Origin: JAMQPK01 sp035937795
Lineage (GTDB): Bacteria > Acidobacteriota > Vicinamibacteria > Vicinamibacterales > JAMQPK01
DNA: 64,000 nt
Direction: 5' to 3'
NCBI GenBank assembly: GCA_035937795.1
Contig: DASZHO010000073.1
Location: 1-64,000 of the forward strand
Each line of letters begins with the position of its first letter. The first letter of the stretch is position 1. The notes beneath the pieces were generated by a model. It saw only the letters and a list, made by a program, of their open reading frames with translations. It was not told where the DNA came from and did no database searches. The position numbers and the translations under genes are program-made. Below, piece by piece: positions 63,307 to 64,000 of the stretch.

Positions 63307-64000
63307 TCTTCGCGCTCCTGTCCGGAATTCTGCTGGCCCTCAGTTTTCCCCGCTACGGTCACCCGGCGTTCGCCTGGGTGGCGCTCGTTCCGCTGCTGGT
63401 CGCCCTTCTCGAGCGTCCGCGAAGCTGGCTGCCGTCCCAGCCGGCCCGCGCCTTTGCGCTGGGCTTGATTGCGGGCGCGGGCTATTTCGGCGGCACGGTG
63501 TACTGGACCGGCGCCACGGTTCGTCAGTTTGGCGGTCTGAGCTGGCCTGTCGCGGTGCTGGTGGCGTCGCTGCTGGTCGCGTACCTTGCGTTGTTCCCAG
63601 GATTGTTTGCGCTGGCGGTCGTGTGGCTGACGTCGAAATTCGGTCCGCGGGCGGTGCTGCTGGCGCCGGCCGTCTGGGTCACGACCGAGCTGGGCCGTAC
63701 GTACTTCTGGTCCGGCTTTCCCTGGCTGCTCCTGGGCTACAGCCAGACGACCGTCCTCCCGATTGCGCAAATCGCCAGCGTGGCCGGTGTGTTCGGGCTC
63801 TCGGCCCTGGTCGTGCTGGTGGCGGCAGCGGCGAGCTACGTGGCCGCGGTGCGATCGTCGGAGTCGCTGATCGCCGCTGTCTGCGTCGTGGCGCTGGTAG
63901 CGGCGATTGCCCTCTGGGGATCGTACCGGCTCCTGCACGGCACGCTGGCCGAACAGGGCACACCCGTCCGCGTGGCGCTGGTCCAGGGAGACATTCCGCA
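63303..64000 (+). CDS. lnt: apolipoprotein N-acyltransferase, C-terminus beyond window
   Basis: About 232 residues visible. Adds the third acyl chain to lipoproteins at the inner membrane. Starts LIFALLSGILLALSFPRYGHPAFAW, followed by several membrane helices (FALGLIAGAGYFGG, WPVAVLVASLLVAYLAL, VWVTTELGRTYFWSGFPWLLLGYSQ) typical of Lnt. The nitrilase-like domain begins near VRVALVQGDIP at the window end, before the catalytic residues. No ATG, GTG or TTG exists in frame near the start; CTG at 63303 with AGGTGAG at 63290-63296 is the best start, overlapping the previous stop. Confidence 0.9.
   Translation, partial: MIFALLSGILLALSFPRYGHPAFAWVALVPLLVALLERPRSWLPSQPARAFALGLIAGAGYFGGTVYWTGATVRQFGGLSWPVAVLVASLLVAYLALFPGLFALAVVWLTSKFGPRAVLLAPAVWVTTELGRTYFWSGFPWLLLGYSQTTVLPIAQIASVAGVFGLSALVVLVAAAASYVAAVRSSESLIAAVCVVALVAAIALWGSYRLLHGTLAEQGTPVRVALVQGDIP

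Overview
The window is a dense, GC-rich bacterial chromosome segment with about 52 protein genes, no gap above 300 bases, and no tRNA, rRNA, transposase, integrase or CRISPR array that I could see. It looks like an acidobacterium, probably of the Vicinamibacteria (subdivision 6) type. This is an inference from the mix of genes: a membrane serine/threonine kinase with a TolB-like propeller, a VWFA-related secreted protein, a DUF6335-like protein, a split methylmalonyl-CoA mutase, an archaeal-like ValRS and an EF-P with a non-lysine tip. No 16S marker is present to settle it.

Layout. 1-4.0 kb (minus): RND efflux permease and its membrane fusion partner. 4.1-6.8 kb (minus): cysD-cysNC for sulfate activation. 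6.8-11.8 kb (plus): uvrA, a HEAT-repeat protein and an AAG-type DNA glycosylase. 11.8-15.7 kb (minus): HtrA protease and an M1 aminopeptidase. 15.8-19.6 kb (plus): efp, tdk, a small membrane protein, Ku and a ketopantoate reductase, ending in a clear intrinsic terminator. 19.6-20.4 kb (minus): CDP-alcohol phosphatidyltransferase. 20.4-26.8 kb (plus): uvrC, an M50 protease, trpS, scpA, scpB and an outer-membrane protein. 26.8-29.7 kb (minus): rluB, a GDSL hydrolase and an alpha/beta hydrolase. 29.7-36.7 kb: cmk, the kinase (minus), a DUF6335-like protein (minus), rpsA, ihfB and a HIT protein. 36.7-44.8 kb: secreted phosphatase, copper chaperone, acyl-CoA dehydrogenase, VWFA-related protein, a 50-residue protein and the two-chain B12 mutase. 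44.9-53.2 kb (plus): a REC protein, valS, nadC, birA, coaX, an unknown gene and an RlmD-like methyltransferase. 53.2-56.5 kb (minus): mobA, argS and a class I glutamine amidotransferase. 56.6-64 kb (plus): a tightly overlapping run of V4R-like, TPR, NfeD, slipin, SPOR and REC-GGDEF-EAL genes, then lnt, cut by the window end.

Functional themes are housekeeping: DNA repair (UvrA, UvrC, AAG, Ku), translation (ValRS, TrpRS, ArgRS, S1, EF-P), chromosome organisation (ScpAB, IHF/HU), cofactors (NadC, BirA, CoaX, PanE, MobA) and envelope work (HtrA, NfeD-slipin, SPOR, Lnt, RND). I found no defence island or obvious new multi-gene system. The most unusual signal is at DNA level. Short tandem duplications sit at many gene ends. 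Several have a period of exactly 7 bp, and many contain or touch the stop codon of the upstream gene. Inside genes the same kind of array has periods of 9, 12, 18, 21 and 45 bp, so frame is kept (UvrA, ArgS, Ku and others). Other points are a shortened APS-kinase domain in CysNC, an Asn at the EF-P tip, and a 50-residue conserved gene separated from its upstream neighbour by a 17-bp duplication.
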